Positions 46,754 to 56,696 of a stretch of 64,000 bases of DNA are shown piece by piece. The DNA lies in assembly GCF_003143975.1 (NCBI RefSeq), contig NZ_QFVR01000018.1, positions 1 through 64,000 of the forward strand. Reading direction: 5' to 3'. The DNA is from Kurthia sibirica. Its GTDB lineage: Bacteria > Bacillota > Bacilli > Bacillales_A > Planococcaceae. A program made the position numbers and the translations under genes. The first letter of the stretch is position 1. Every line of letters begins with the position of its first letter. The notes under the pieces were generated by a model. The model was not told the DNA's origin and did no database searches. It saw only the letters and a program-made list of their open reading frames with translations.

Positions 46754-48159
46754 TGATATAGCTCATGTAATAATTCATCCGCACTATCATTGGCTTGCGT
46801 CACACATTTTGATAAACTAATGCCCTCATAGGAATTACCTGCCAAACGGATTGTTGGGTAGGCTATAGCTAATTTCTGCTTTGCTAGTTTTACTTTATCT
46901 GTATGACCAATAGTATACTGTGGCATCGAATGCTTCCACCTTGTAACAATTGTTTTTTGTGGTTGCCCTGTCAAACCAACTAAAAGTTGTAGGTCTTGCA
47001 ACACAAGTTTTTCAATTTCCTTATCGGATAAATCAACGATTGCTTCATCGCCTAATTTACCAATATATGCTCGAATGAGTAATTTATCTTTCGGAGCAAT
47101 ATTCGACCAAATTCGACTTGATAATGTTGCAGAAGTTATTGACACATCGCTATTTCGAGACACGAATATATCCGTCCCCTTAAAGCTTTTCGGCAACTGA
47201 CTTAAATCAAAAGACATAGAAACGGTCGCAACAGAGTTCAAAGGTATATCATTTAAGCTAGCTAAAAGCTCAGATTCTTTAATCAATTGTTGTGCAACTG
47301 TGTGGGGTGTAGCAATGATGACACCATCTATTTTAATACTTGTATCATTATTGAGTGACAGCATAAGTTGATCGCCTAATTTTTTAATGGCCGTTACACG
47401 TACGCCTTTAACTAATTTCACATCTGTTAATTGCTTCACGAGTTCATCAACCAAGGTGCTCAATCCCCCTAAGAATGTGCTCCTTTGTCTTTTGAACTGC
47501 ATATTATCAGATTGCTGTGTGTAGGTTCTTACGCCTTGAATGAGGCTTTTACTCACTTCCTCATTTTGCAAAAAGGGGAGTGTAGCTTTGTAACTTAGTT
47601 CATCAATATCACCATTAAAGACGCCAGATAACAAAGGTTCAACAATATTATCAACTACTTCTTCTCCAAAGCGTTTGCGCATTAATTTACCTAAGGACTG
47701 GTCTACATCTACCTTTTTTTGTGGGCGTAAGAAATCGAGTGTAGCTCGAGCTTTACCACTCCACGACACCAAATCGGATGTCATAAATGGCTTCATCTGC
47801 GTTGGAACGCCGAATACAACGCCCTTTGGTACTGCATAAAGATCTTCATTGACTGCAACATAGCCGTCTTCTCTAATACTATGCACAAGCTGGTCTGAGA
47901 TACCAAGAGAGCTCGCTAACTCCTCGATAATGCCGAGCCGATCGACAAATGATTCTGGACCTTTTTCGAAAACAATATTATCCGTTAAAACAGTATGAAT
48001 CTTTCCACCAAAACGATGAAAAGATTCAATTAATACTATTTCTATTGGAAGTTGTTGTTCACGTGCTTGTTGCTGCAGTCTATAAGCTGCCGCTAAACCC
48101 GTAATTCCTCCGCCGATGATTGCAACCCTACGTAGTTGTTTTGTCACTTCAATCATCAC
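46741..48159 (-). CDS. hemY: Coproporphyrinogen III oxidase (HemY/CgoX)
   Basis: 472 aa. N-terminal FAD motif VAIIGGGITGLAAAYRLQQ and the GPESFVDR and C-terminal RLAGNSYEGISLSKCV motifs of the HemY family. In Firmicutes the enzyme oxidises coproporphyrinogen III to coproporphyrin III in the CPD haem pathway and is membrane-associated. Gene order hemE-hemH-hemY as in B. subtilis. Confidence 0.95.
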   Translation of the reverse strand: MMIEVTKQLRRVAIIGGGITGLAAAYRLQQQAREQQLPIEIVLIESFHRFGGKIHTVLTDNIVFEKGPESFVDRLGIIEELASSLGISDQLVHSIREDGYVAVNEDLYAVPKGVVFGVPTQMKPFMTSDLVSWSGKARATLDFLRPQKKVDVDQSLGKLMRKRFGEEVVDNIVEPLLSGVFNGDIDELSYKATLPFLQNEEVSKSLIQGVRTYTQQSDNMQFKRQRSTFLGGLSTLVDELVKQLTDVKLVKGVRVTAIKKLGDQLMLSLNNDTSIKIDGVIIATPHTVAQQLIKESELLASLNDIPLNSVATVSMSFDLSQLPKSFKGTDIFVSRNSDVSITSATLSSRIWSNIAPKDKLLIRAYIGKLGDEAIVDLSDKEIEKLVLQDLQLLVGLTGQPQKTIVTRWKHSMPQYTIGHTDKVKLAKQKLAIAYPTIRLAGNSYEGISLSKCVTQANDSADELLHELYQNQL

Positions 48160-48166
48160 TTTCTAT

Positions 48167-49102
48167 TTATACTTTCACCAATGATTTAGTTACGGCATCA
48201 ACTAGTGCACCGATAAATAATGGATTGGCATTTGGCATTTTTGGACGGCGGTAATTTGCACCAATCGTGTCACAAACAACTTTACATTCATAGTCATTGT
48301 CATATAGAACTTCTAAATGCTCTGCTACAAAACCGACTGGCGTATAAACAAATGAACGATATCCCTTGTTGTCATATAAATCCTTTGTTAAATCTTGTAC
48401 ATCTGGCCCTAACCATGGGTCATTTGTTTGTCCAGCTGATTGCCAACCAAACTCAATATTTTTCACGCCAGTACGTTGTTGTAATAAATCCTTCGTCTCG
48501 AATAATTGGTCGCGGTATGGGTCACCCATTGCAATAATTTTTTCAGGTAAAGAATGTGCACAAACGATTAAGCATGCTGTTTCTTTTTCTTCTTCAGACA
48601 TCTCTGCAAATGCTTCATTGATTTTTTCAGTCCAATATTGTAGGAATTTTTCTTCTTTATACCAACTATCAATTGTTGTGATGTTTAAATCGCTCTTTAA
48701 CTCTTTCGCTTTTTCAATGGCACGATTATGATATGCCTTTGTAGAGAAAGAAGAAAAATGAGGGGCTAATACGATTGAGACCGCTTCAGTGATCCCATCA
48801 TTCACCATACTTTCAACTGCATCTTCTACGAATGGTGCAATATGTTTTAAACCAATATATAACTTGTATTCATACATGTCTTGAGAAGCATTTAATGCTG
48901 CTTCTAATGCCTCTGCCTGTTCGATTGTTGTTTTAGCTAAAGGAGACAATCCACCGATTGCTTGATAGCGTCCTCGTAAATCTTCAATCTGCTCGTCAGA
49001 TGGTTTTCGACCGCGACGAATATGCGTATAATATGGTATTAAATCTTCTTCTTTTTGTGGTGTACCGTATGCCATCACTAATAGCCCAATTTGTTTTTTC
49101 AT
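48167..49102 (-). CDS. hemH: Coproporphyrin/proto-ferrochelatase
   Basis: 311 aa from the ATG at 49102, with GAGGTG at 6 nt. LLVMAYGTP at the N-terminus, [15 protein letters not shown] with the catalytic His, AHSLPEKI, and [14 protein letters not shown] with the catalytic Glu. It inserts iron into coproporphyrin III (CpfC). 12 bp after hemE. Confidence 0.96.
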   Translation of the reverse strand: MKKQIGLLVMAYGTPQKEEDLIPYYTHIRRGRKPSDEQIEDLRGRYQAIGGLSPLAKTTIEQAEALEAALNASQDMYEYKLYIGLKHIAPFVEDAVESMVNDGITEAVSIVLAPHFSSFSTKAYHNRAIEKAKELKSDLNITTIDSWYKEEKFLQYWTEKINEAFAEMSEEEKETACLIVCAHSLPEKIIAMGDPYRDQLFETKDLLQQRTGVKNIEFGWQSAGQTNDPWLGPDVQDLTKDLYDNKGYRSFVYTPVGFVAEHLEVLYDNDYECKVVCDTIGANYRRPKMPNANPLFIGALVDAVTKSLVKV

Positions 49103-49123
49103 GATTGTCACCTCTATTATTTT

Positions 49124-50173
49124 TTATGAATGCAATTTCATTTTCATAGAACTATATTCATGCACAAAAGCAGTTAATCTTGTCAGTACTGCTGGATCAA
49201 CTGACGGGAAAACGCCGTGACCTAAGTTGAAAATATGACCCGGAATTTCTAAACCTTGGTCAATAATATCTTTCGTACGTGCCTCGATTACTGCCCAATC
49301 AGCTAATAATAACGTCGGGTCTAGATTTCCTTGAACAGGTTTCGTAACCCCCAGATTGCGCGCTTGCTTGATCGGTAAACGCCAGTCAAGACCAACAACA
49401 TCAACAGGTAACTCATGCCAGTCCATCACTAAATGGCTCGCACCAACACCAAAGATAATCGATGGCGTATTCATTGCTTTCAATTCAGTGAAAATCCTTG
49501 TCATTACAGGCTTGATGAAAATTTGATAATCTTCATGATTCAGTGCACCCACCCAAGAATCGAATAGTTGGTAAGCTGTTGCACCCGCTTTAATTTGTGC
49601 TTTTAAATCTACGATAATCATATCGCCTAGCTTATTCATCAATTTGAACCAAGCTTGAGGCTCCGATACCATAAATGATTTTGTTTTCGCATAGTTTTTG
49701 GAAGGACCGCCCTCAATCATATAACTAGCAAGCGTAAATGGTGCACCTGCAAATGCGATTAACGGTACATTTAGCTGTTCCTTTGTTAATAGTTTAATCG
49801 TATCTAACACGAAAGGCACATGCTCTTCCGGGTTGAAAATTTGAAGTTGATCTACATCTTTTTCACTTCGAATAGGGTTGGAAATAACCGGACCAATGCC
49901 CGCCTCAATTTTCACGTCTACTCCCATACCTGGTAATGGTGTCACGATATCCTTGTATAATATTGCAGCATCTACGCCATAATTATCTACAGGTAATTTC
50001 GTCACATAGGCACATAGTTCCGGTTGATGTGTAATTTCTTCTAATGAGTATTTCTCTTTAATTTTTCTATATTCTGGTTGAGAACGTCCTGCCTGTCTCA
50101 TATACCATACTGGTGTGTGCTCGGTTTTTTCGCCTTTAGCAGCACGTAAAAGTGTATCATTAAATTTAGTCAA
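49124..50173 (-). CDS. hemE: Uroporphyrinogen decarboxylase
   Basis: 349 aa from a TTG start at 50173. [17 protein letters not shown] is the HemE N-terminal motif, and Asp in [10 protein letters not shown] and Tyr in [13 protein letters not shown] are catalytic. It makes coproporphyrinogen III. The TTG start is the only one upstream of the conserved N-terminus that fits ([16 protein letters not shown]), with AGG about 10 nt before it. Confidence 0.95.
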   Translation of the reverse strand: MTKFNDTLLRAAKGEKTEHTPVWYMRQAGRSQPEYRKIKEKYSLEEITHQPELCAYVTKLPVDNYGVDAAILYKDIVTPLPGMGVDVKIEAGIGPVISNPIRSEKDVDQLQIFNPEEHVPFVLDTIKLLTKEQLNVPLIAFAGAPFTLASYMIEGGPSKNYAKTKSFMVSEPQAWFKLMNKLGDMIIVDLKAQIKAGATAYQLFDSWVGALNHEDYQIFIKPVMTRIFTELKAMNTPSIIFGVGASHLVMDWHELPVDVVGLDWRLPIKQARNLGVTKPVQGNLDPTLLLADWAVIEARTKDIIDQGLEIPGHIFNLGHGVFPSVDPAVLTRLTAFVHEYSSMKMKLHS

Positions 50174-50492
50174 TTTGTCTAAACCTACCCTTCCTTCAAT
50201 ACATTATATAAGCTTTTCACCTAATTATTTTTGCTAAAAAAAGAATAGCTAATCAGTTCTGTATGCATATCCATTTTTACTATAGACTTTTAAGTAGTTA
50301 AAGTATAGTTTCTAAACTGCTTTTATTGTTTTTTCTTATTAATATTGTCCGATTTTTGACAACCTTACTTCAATCAATTGTCGTTGCCATATAAAGTCAC
50401 ATGCCGTTTTATATAAGCTCAATCGAAGAAACGAATACTCGTCATTTTTAAAAGATTAATCAAGTAGATGAGTCTAGGTTAAAGGTCATTTA
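50174..50492. other. Divergent gap between hemE and hmoB
   Basis: About 320 bp of AT-rich DNA with no gene. A TATAAT box reads toward hemE (minus strand, near 50210) without a clear -35. No Fur or PerR box was recognised. Confidence 0.4.
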
Positions 50493-50521
50493 CTGAAAAA
50501 ATCGTTAGAACAGTCTATACT
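50493..50521 (+). promoter_or_regulatory. Promoter of hmoB
   Basis: CTGAAA (50493-50498), a 17-bp spacer, then TATACT (50516-50521), 37 bp before the ATG. Confidence 0.45.
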
Positions 50522-50558
50522 AGTTATACAGATTGATTTAAATAGGAGGTAATTCGGA

Positions 50559-51089
50559 ATGTTTCTTTACTTAACTGCTGGTACATCTGATTTCATGGAA
50601 ATGCTTCAGAAAAAATATGACAAGGAAAATATGATTGTATTATATAGTGGGGACCAATCCTTACTCATGCATCATACTGATGGTAAAACGAAATTTGCTA
50701 CGCCCCACTCATTTAGCATTGTCGATTCAAAAGGTGAATTTACCGATCGTGGCTTCTTCACGGTAACATACGTCGACATTTTTGATGACCGTGCTGCAAT
50801 ATTTGAAGAACGTCTAAAATCAAAAGACTTTGGTTTTTTAAAAGAACCCGGCTTTATTGCTTACAAACTACTAAAACCAATTAAAGCTACTACATTTGCC
50901 ATTATTATACAATGGTCGGGTCCAGATTCTTATTATGCTTGGAAAATGTCCGATGCCTATAAGCATGATTTTGACTTCATGCCAGAGAATATCGCGGTTG
51001 ACCATCTCCCAACAACCTTGTCAGTCGCGCCGTATACCAAAGAATATATGACTACCCCATCGGATAACGATGATACAGAGAAAAACTAA
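50559..51089 (+). CDS. hmoB: Haem-degrading monooxygenase HmoB-like
   Basis: 176 aa with a C-terminal antibiotic-biosynthesis-monooxygenase (ABM) domain (about 60-155; EPGFIAYKLLKP and IIQWSGPDSYYAWKMSDAYKHDF). In B. subtilis HmoB (YhgC) degrades haem to staphylobilin-like products and is divergent to hemE, the same arrangement as here. AGGAGG site at 9 nt. Likely translated with the following amidohydrolase. Confidence 0.88.
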   Translation: MFLYLTAGTSDFMEMLQKKYDKENMIVLYSGDQSLLMHHTDGKTKFATPHSFSIVDSKGEFTDRGFFTVTYVDIFDDRAAIFEERLKSKDFGFLKEPGFIAYKLLKPIKATTFAIIIQWSGPDSYYAWKMSDAYKHDFDFMPENIAVDHLPTTLSVAPYTKEYMTTPSDNDDTEKN

Positions 51090-51122
51090 TTATGCTCAAT
51101 TCAAGAAGGGACGTCTCATAAA

Positions 51123-52301
51123 ATGAAGTTATACCATATTTGGACTACACTAGAAAATCGATTAGAGGATATGGTCGATATTCGACGCTATCTCCATATG
51201 TATCCGGAAGTATCTTATCATGAATTTGAAACAGCAAACTATATCGCAAACTATTATGATCAACTCGGTATTTCATATAAACGAGATTTTGGTGGCAACG
51301 GCATCGTCGCAACTGTCACTGGTACTTTACCAGGTAAAACAGTCGCTTTACGCGCTGACTTCGATGCTCTACCAATCCAAGAAGAGACAGGCTTACCCTA
51401 TGCTTCAACAGTTGCTGGTGTTAGCCACGCCTGTGGGCATGATGGACATACAGCTGTATTGCTAACAATTGCCAAAACGATTAATGAACATCGCGAAGAA
51501 CTTGCTGGAACTTTTGTTTTCATCCACCAACATGCTGAAGAAATTACGCCCGGTGGTGCAAAATCGATGGTGGAAGCTGGTTGCCTAGATGGCGTAGATG
51601 GTGTTTTTGGCACGCATTTATGGTCATCAATGCCAAGCGGTACAGTGAATACTTGCCCAGGACCCATGATGGCTGGAGCAGATCGTTTCGAAATTAAAAT
51701 TATAGGGGCTGGAGGGCATGGCGCAATGCCACATACGACAGTTGATGCTGTAACTTTAGGGGCTCAAATTGTTTCAACTTTACAGCAAGTTGTCGCACGC
51801 CGAATTAATCCAACATCTCCAGTTGTTTTAACAGTCGGTTCCTTCCATGCAGGACATGCTTTTAATATTATTGCCGGTACCGCTGAAATGACTGGTACTG
51901 TTCGTACTTTTGATATTGATGTACGAGAAGAAGTAATCGTGGAAATGGAACGGATCATCAAAGGTCTTTGTGATGCTGCCGGTGCAACATACGAGTTTGT
52001 TTATACTCGTGGTCATCCGCCTGTAATCAATAATGTCGAACTAAGTCGCTTCATCGATGAAGTGGTAGAAGATATTCCACAGATTGCAACACCAAGTCAT
52101 ATGGCCCCAACCATGGTTGGGGAAGATTTCTCTTACTATTTAAATGCTAAACCAGGAGCATTTTTCTTCACGGGTGCCATGCTCACAGAAGCTGTTGCCT
52201 ATCCACATCATCACCCTAAATTTAATTTTGACGAAACAGCTATGGTTACCGCTGCTAAAACACTTGCCACAGTAGCCATTCGCTTCAATGACGAAAACTA
52301 A
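51123..52301 (+). CDS. yhaA: M20 family amidohydrolase (YhaA-like)
   Basis: 392 aa. Metal ligands in CGHDGHTAVLL (about 100-110), HQHAEE, GTHLWS and the C-terminal MVGEDFSYY; a lid/dimer domain in the middle (about 180-290). It belongs to the IAA-amino-acid hydrolase/aminoacylase group that cleaves N-acyl or N-acetyl amino acids; exact substrate not known. 33 bp after hmoB and ended by a strong terminator. Confidence 0.9.
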   Translation: MKLYHIWTTLENRLEDMVDIRRYLHMYPEVSYHEFETANYIANYYDQLGISYKRDFGGNGIVATVTGTLPGKTVALRADFDALPIQEETGLPYASTVAGVSHACGHDGHTAVLLTIAKTINEHREELAGTFVFIHQHAEEITPGGAKSMVEAGCLDGVDGVFGTHLWSSMPSGTVNTCPGPMMAGADRFEIKIIGAGGHGAMPHTTVDAVTLGAQIVSTLQQVVARRINPTSPVVLTVGSFHAGHAFNIIAGTAEMTGTVRTFDIDVREEVIVEMERIIKGLCDAAGATYEFVYTRGHPPVINNVELSRFIDEVVEDIPQIATPSHMAPTMVGEDFSYYLNAKPGAFFFTGAMLTEAVAYPHHHPKFNFDETAMVTAAKTLATVAIRFNDEN

Positions 52302-52315
52302 AGAGCCTTGACAAG

Positions 52316-52354
52316 GCAAAGAGGCTACCCATCATACTCGGGTAGCCTCTTTCA
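52316..52354. terminator. Bidirectional terminator between the amidohydrolase and the LLM oxidoreductase
   Basis: The stem AAAGAGGCTACCC/GGGTAGCCTCTTT (13 bp, perfect) serves the convergent genes. Confidence 0.92.
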
Positions 52355-52359
52355 TGTTT

Positions 52360-53361
52360 TTATTTATATGATTGTACGATATCGCTAATAATTTCGTATG
52401 AACGATGGCGTTTTTCTTGATCATAAATATGTGACGTAATCATCACTTCATCTACTTTTGTCATATCGACAAAGGCTTGTAGTTGTTGTTCAACTTTTTG
52501 ACGATTTCCTACTAATGTAAATCGTAACATATCCATTACAGCATTGCGTTGCTCCATTGTCCAAATTTCCTTCATCGACTCCACTGGTACTTGTAATTTT
52601 TTAGAGTCACCTGTAATAACACCTAAGAAATATTGATGCAAACTCGTAAGTAATTTACGCGCATCCGCCTCATCGTCAGCAGCGATGCCATTGACGCAAG
52701 CAATCGTATACGGTTCGCTTAAATAGCGTGATGGTATAAAATTTTTGCGATATAAATTCAAAGCTTGTTCTAAGTGCCCTGATGCAAAATGACTGGCAAA
52801 GGCATATGGTAAGCCCATTTTAGCTGCTAATTCAGCACTATACAAACTTGAGCCAAGTAAATAAATGGGTACATTTGTATTTTCCCCTGGGTAAGCATGT
52901 ACTTGCGTATCATTGTCATCACCTAAGTATAATAATAATTCTTCAATTGTACTTGGAAAATCATTTGGTGCACTATATGGATCTCTACCTAATGCGCGTG
53001 ATGTAATGCCATCAGTTCCTGGTGCTCGACCAATCCCTAAATCAATGCGATCTTCATACATTGTCGCCAAGGTACCAAATTGTTCTGCAATAACAAGTGG
53101 ACGATGATTCGGGAGCATAATACCACCAGAACCTACACGAATAGTTTTTGTATTTTCGGCCAATTTTCCGATTAACACCGCTGTTGCTGAACTAACAATT
53201 TTACTACTATTATGATGCTCTGCAACCCAAAAACGTTCGTATCCTAGTTCTTCTGTTTTTTGTGCTAATGCTACACTATTTAAAATGGCTTCTTTATTGC
53301 TAGAGCCTTCATTTACTGAAACTAAATCTAATACGGATAATTTAATATTTTTTAATGTCAT
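52360..53361 (-). CDS. LLM-class flavin-dependent oxidoreductase
   Basis: 333 aa luciferase-like barrel. ERFWVAEHHNSSKIVSSATAVLIG, RVGSGGIMLPNHRPLVIAEQFGTL and DLGIGRAPGTD are the motifs of the YhbW/YceB-type subgroup. It probably uses FMN or F420-like flavin; substrate unknown. Single gene. Confidence 0.9.
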   Translation of the reverse strand: MTLKNIKLSVLDLVSVNEGSSNKEAILNSVALAQKTEELGYERFWVAEHHNSSKIVSSATAVLIGKLAENTKTIRVGSGGIMLPNHRPLVIAEQFGTLATMYEDRIDLGIGRAPGTDGITSRALGRDPYSAPNDFPSTIEELLLYLGDDNDTQVHAYPGENTNVPIYLLGSSLYSAELAAKMGLPYAFASHFASGHLEQALNLYRKNFIPSRYLSEPYTIACVNGIAADDEADARKLLTSLHQYFLGVITGDSKKLQVPVESMKEIWTMEQRNAVMDMLRFTLVGNRQKVEQQLQAFVDMTKVDEVMITSHIYDQEKRHRSYEIISDIVQSYK

Positions 53362-53402
53362 AAGTATCGCCTCTTTCTATAGTTGTAACAGTAACAAATA
53401 CA

Positions 53403-53444
53403 ATCGAAAAAAGCACCAAATCAGCTTATGATTTGGTGCTTTTT
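53403..53444 (-). terminator. Terminator after ecsB
   Basis: The perfect 13-bp stem AAGCACCAAATCA/TGATTTGGTGCTT, loop GCTTA, has U on the minus strand. 5 bp after the ecsB stop. Confidence 0.9.
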
Positions 53445-53448
53445 GTGT

Positions 53449-54630
53449 TTATTTTGACAAACGAAGTGTCAATTCACCCACGACAAGAACAATTATACCC
53501 TGTATATAGAAATAAGGTGTGCCAATGCCCGCAAGTAACACGATTACGGCTTGGACTATAATCGAATAGCGTGCGATACGAATAGCAGCTTGTTGTCTTG
53601 CATCTCCTTTTAATGGATAAAGCATACTCATTGAGAATTCGGCCGATTTTCCAAGTGTTTGTTTCAGCTGAATTGCTGTTGCAAAAGCGAGTGCTGTCAC
53701 AACAATACCAATAATAATTGGTATATTAGCAAATGCTGCGACAAGTGCCGAAATCACGGTGAGGCGTAACCAAAGGAAAAAATTATCATCCGTTCGGATC
53801 AAACTACGCAACAAGTAATAATCAAAGGTTTTCTCCTTTGTTTTTGGAATCATATTAACGATGAAATCCAGATATCTACGGCGTTTAATACTACCGCTAA
53901 CTGCTGGTACATCCGTGAAATAATTTGCAAAGCGATAAATGCCCATCATACGATTTTCCTCGAGCTGTACAAAATGTTCATATGGAAATGGTTTTTCCAA
54001 TGTACGTTTTTTACAGACGATTGGATAGATTGCTAAAATGATAATAAGCACGAGTGCTATCATACTTTCATGATGCAATAAACTATAAATGAACAATGCT
54101 GATAACACCGCTCTGGCAAAACGATCCAACCAAATGTAGCGCCCTTCTAATGCCCAACGGAACATGAACTCCACGTGAACATTCCACCACTTTAATAAAA
54201 TTGTGAAGGCTAAGCCAATGGCGATACCAGACGCTGGTAATTCGCCTACTTGACGTAACATTGGCCACATAACGACATAAATCACACCCGCTACGGCAAC
54301 CTGACTCATCAATGAATAGTTTAAAGCTTTATTAAAGTATGTTGACATTTTTGTTTCTAATGGCAATAAATAAACTTCATCCGGTTTTTTTATGAGTGTT
54401 ACTGGTTTACTAAATGCAAGGACGAGCCCCATGACAACCGCAGTTACCCAAATAGCAGGGAAATCATGCGAAGCTTCCTTCAACCAATTGCTATACTTAT
54501 AGCCACCTGCACCTAGTAAAAAGACGATGACCAATGCCATATGCCCGGTGAAAATGTATTTCATATACTTTTGTAGTTCAGAAATATAATGATTAAAACG
54601 TTTACGCCAAACGTCATTCAAGTTATTCAT
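53449..54630 (-). CDS. ecsB: EcsB membrane subunit of the Ecs ABC transporter
   Basis: 393 aa with about eight to ten hydrophobic helices in pairs (for example IFTGHMALVIVFLLGAGGY, FPAIWVTAVVMGLVLAFS, LARYSIIVQAVIVLLAGIG). Known role in Bacillus and Staphylococcus: with EcsA it supports regulated membrane proteolysis by RasP, protein secretion and competence; a peptide exporter role has been proposed. Overlaps ecsA by 8 nt. No ecsC follows. Confidence 0.92.
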   Translation of the reverse strand: MNNLNDVWRKRFNHYISELQKYMKYIFTGHMALVIVFLLGAGGYKYSNWLKEASHDFPAIWVTAVVMGLVLAFSKPVTLIKKPDEVYLLPLETKMSTYFNKALNYSLMSQVAVAGVIYVVMWPMLRQVGELPASGIAIGLAFTILLKWWNVHVEFMFRWALEGRYIWLDRFARAVLSALFIYSLLHHESMIALVLIIILAIYPIVCKKRTLEKPFPYEHFVQLEENRMMGIYRFANYFTDVPAVSGSIKRRRYLDFIVNMIPKTKEKTFDYYLLRSLIRTDDNFFLWLRLTVISALVAAFANIPIIIGIVVTALAFATAIQLKQTLGKSAEFSMSMLYPLKGDARQQAAIRIARYSIIVQAVIVLLAGIGTPYFYIQGIIVLVVGELTLRLSK

Positions 54631-55372
54631 GTTCTTCTTCCTTTGTCATGGCAATATATAAATCGTCCAATGTAGCTTCTGGCATATTGAATGCTTGGCG
54701 TAAATCATCCATAGTACCAAATGCACGAACTTTACCGTTATGGAGCAATAGTATTTTGTCACAATGTTTTTCTGCAGTTGCAAGAACATGGGTCGACATT
54801 AAAATAGCGGAACCTTTTTTCTTTTGTTCATCCATTTGCTCAAGCAATACAGAAATAGCTAAAGGATCTAAACCAAGAAACGGCTCATCAATAATATAAA
54901 GTGATGGTTTAACTAAAAAAGCACACATAACCATTACCTTTTGACGCATCCCTTTTGAAAAATGTGACGGGAACCAATTCAATCGTTTTTCCATGCGGAA
55001 TTCTTCAAGTAATGGTTGCACACGTGCACGCATTGTCGGTAATTCGATACCGAACGCCATTGCAGTTAGTTCCAAATGTTCCTTTAATGTTAGCTCATCA
55101 TACAACACAGGTGTTTCAGGAATATATGAAAATGATGTACGATACATATCCATATCTTCTTTCATCGTTTTACCATTTATTTTGATGATGCCTTCTTGTG
55201 GTTGCATCATGCCAATAATATGTTTGATTGCTGTACTTTTCCCCGCACCATTTAAGCCCACTAAACCAACTAGCTCTCCTGCTTCTAACTTAAAATTCAA
55301 ATTGTGAATAACAGGTTTTCTTGTGTAGCCACCTGTTACATTTGTTACTTCTAATATTGTCATGTTGTTCAC
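54623..55372 (-). CDS. ecsA: EcsA ABC transporter ATP-binding protein
   Basis: 249 aa. Walker A GLNGAGKSTAIKH (about 38-50), signature HFSKGMRQKVM, Walker B LYIIDEPFLGLD and H-loop STHVLATAEKHC. It is divergent from hit, as in B. subtilis. Confidence 0.95.
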   Translation of the reverse strand: MNNMTILEVTNVTGGYTRKPVIHNLNFKLEAGELVGLVGLNGAGKSTAIKHIIGMMQPQEGIIKINGKTMKEDMDMYRTSFSYIPETPVLYDELTLKEHLELTAMAFGIELPTMRARVQPLLEEFRMEKRLNWFPSHFSKGMRQKVMVMCAFLVKPSLYIIDEPFLGLDPLAISVLLEQMDEQKKKGSAILMSTHVLATAEKHCDKILLLHNGKVRAFGTMDDLRQAFNMPEATLDDLYIAMTKEEEHE

Positions 55373-55504
55373 TCCATTCTCAGGCTAAATTCCCCTGACA
55401 TTACTTCAGACTTTATCTTACATACAGTTTATCAAAATTTTTAAAATATAGCTGTTATCATATGGTAAAATTATAGGTAAATATAAGAAAGGTGTGTGAA
55501 TACA

Positions 55505-55930
55505 ATGTCAGATTGTCTATTTTGTAAAATCATCGCTGGTGATATCCCCAGTAAAAAAGTATATGAGGATGATTTCGTTTTCGCATTTATGGATGTTAGT
55601 CCGCTCTCAAAAGGACATACTTTACTAATTCCAAAAGAGCATGTTGCCAATGTTTTTGATCTGTCTTCTGAAACGGCTGCACAATTATTTTCCGTTGCAC
55701 CGCAAATTGCTAATGCCATCAATGATGCATTTGAGCCTGCAGGTATGAACTTGTTAAATAATAATGGTACAGCGGCTAACCAGAGTGTTTTCCACTTCCA
55801 TTTACATTTCATTCCACGCTATGATGAAACAGATGGATATCGTCCAATTTGGAATACAAAACAAGATGAATTTACGTCACCCGTCTTAGATGAGCTTTCG
55901 GCTAAGATTATTGCGCAACTCAATAAATAA
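55505..55930 (+). CDS. hit: HIT-family nucleotide hydrolase
   Basis: 141 aa from the ATG at 55505, giving the standard MSDCLFCKIIAGDIPS N-terminus; GTG at 55496 is an alternative. The HIT triad is HFHLHFIPR (about 97-105), and the N-terminal CLFC resembles the zinc pair of Hint-type proteins. It likely hydrolyses adenosine phosphoramidate-type bonds; role in Bacillus unknown. Divergent from ecsAB. Confidence 0.94.
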   Translation: MSDCLFCKIIAGDIPSKKVYEDDFVFAFMDVSPLSKGHTLLIPKEHVANVFDLSSETAAQLFSVAPQIANAINDAFEPAGMNLLNNNGTAANQSVFHFHLHFIPRYDETDGYRPIWNTKQDEFTSPVLDELSAKIIAQLNK

Positions 55931-55961
55931 ATGCTATTAATAGGAAGAAAGTGTGGCACTC

Positions 55962-55990
55962 TTGCTTTTCATCTAGTAGCAAGCTACAAT
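55962..55990 (+). promoter_or_regulatory. Promoter of trpP
   Basis: TTGCTT (55962-55967), exactly 17 bp, then TACAAT (55985-55990). The transcript would start near 55997 and give a leader of about 67 nt. Confidence 0.65.
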
Positions 55991-56006
55991 TACTCATAAG
56001 TTTCGC

Positions 56007-56061
56007 TAGTGCTCAAGAGGAGACACCAGGAGACAATACAGCAGAGCTGAGGAGAGTTTAG
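56007..56061 (+). promoter_or_regulatory. Putative TRAP-binding leader over the trpP ribosome binding site
   Basis: NAG triplets lie in a 5-nt register: AAG 56015, GAG 56020, GAG 56030, CAG 56039, GAG 56044, GAG 56049, GAG 56054 and TAG 56059, with a further TAG at 56007 outside the register. The last five are spaced by exactly 2 nt and cover the Shine-Dalgarno sequence up to 2 nt before the ATG. This is the pattern bound by tryptophan-activated TRAP (MtrB), which in B. subtilis blocks translation of trpP (yhaG). Binding here is inferred. Confidence 0.75.
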
Positions 56062-56063
56062 AA

Positions 56064-56591
56064 ATGAAAACGAAAAATTTAGTTTTAATGGCGTTGTTAG
56101 TCGCAGTAGGTGCAACATTGTATTTAGTGATTCCACCAATCAATGGTGGGATGAAAATCGATTTCATGCTTACTATGATGTTTATCGGTATTATCTTATT
56201 CCCTAATACACGAGATGTATTTTTATTGGCCGTAACGACAGGTATTTTATCTGGCCTATTCTCTACATTCCCAGGTGGATTTGTTCCAAACGTAATTGAT
56301 AAGTTTGTGACGGCTTATATCGTCTTACTCCTAATCAATTTATTGAAGTCTCATAAAACTTCGCTTATACCAACTACGATTATTGTTGGTATTGGTACAA
56401 CCATTTCCGGTTCTGTATTTTTAGGTGCAGCAATTATCGTCGCAGGCGCAAACATCCCGTTCTCATTGTTGTTCGTCACTGTTGTACTACCAGCAATTAT
56501 CATTAATAGCGTAGCTTTTGTAATCATCTACCCGATTATTACAAAACTCGTAGCACGTTCTAAATTTGACACTTCGTTGTCACATGCCTAA
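56064..56591 (+). CDS. trpP: Tryptophan transport protein TrpP
   Basis: 175 aa, five to six hydrophobic helices (NLVLMALLVAVGATLYLVIPP, FMLTMMFIGIILF, VFLLAVTTGILSGLF). It belongs to the TrpP/ThiW-like S-component-type family. In B. subtilis TrpP (YhaG) imports tryptophan under TRAP control. Same position after hit; the leader carries the TRAP-like triplets. Confidence 0.92.
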   Translation: MKTKNLVLMALLVAVGATLYLVIPPINGGMKIDFMLTMMFIGIILFPNTRDVFLLAVTTGILSGLFSTFPGGFVPNVIDKFVTAYIVLLLINLLKSHKTSLIPTTIIVGIGTTISGSVFLGAAIIVAGANIPFSLLFVTVVLPAIIINSVAFVIIYPIITKLVARSKFDTSLSHA

Positions 56592-56592
56592 A

Positions 56593-56635
56593 AAATAAAA
56601 GCCCTCCATTGAATGGTAGGGCTTTTATTTTACTC
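56593..56635 (+). terminator. Terminator after trpP
   Basis: The stem AAAAGCCCT-CCATT/AATGG-T-AGGGCTTTT is followed by ATTTTA, 2 bp after the trpP stop. Confidence 0.85.
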
Positions 56636-56696
56636 GAATCATGTTTTAATATAATAAAAGAAGGAAATATTACATAAGAAAGGAGAAGTGAACAAA

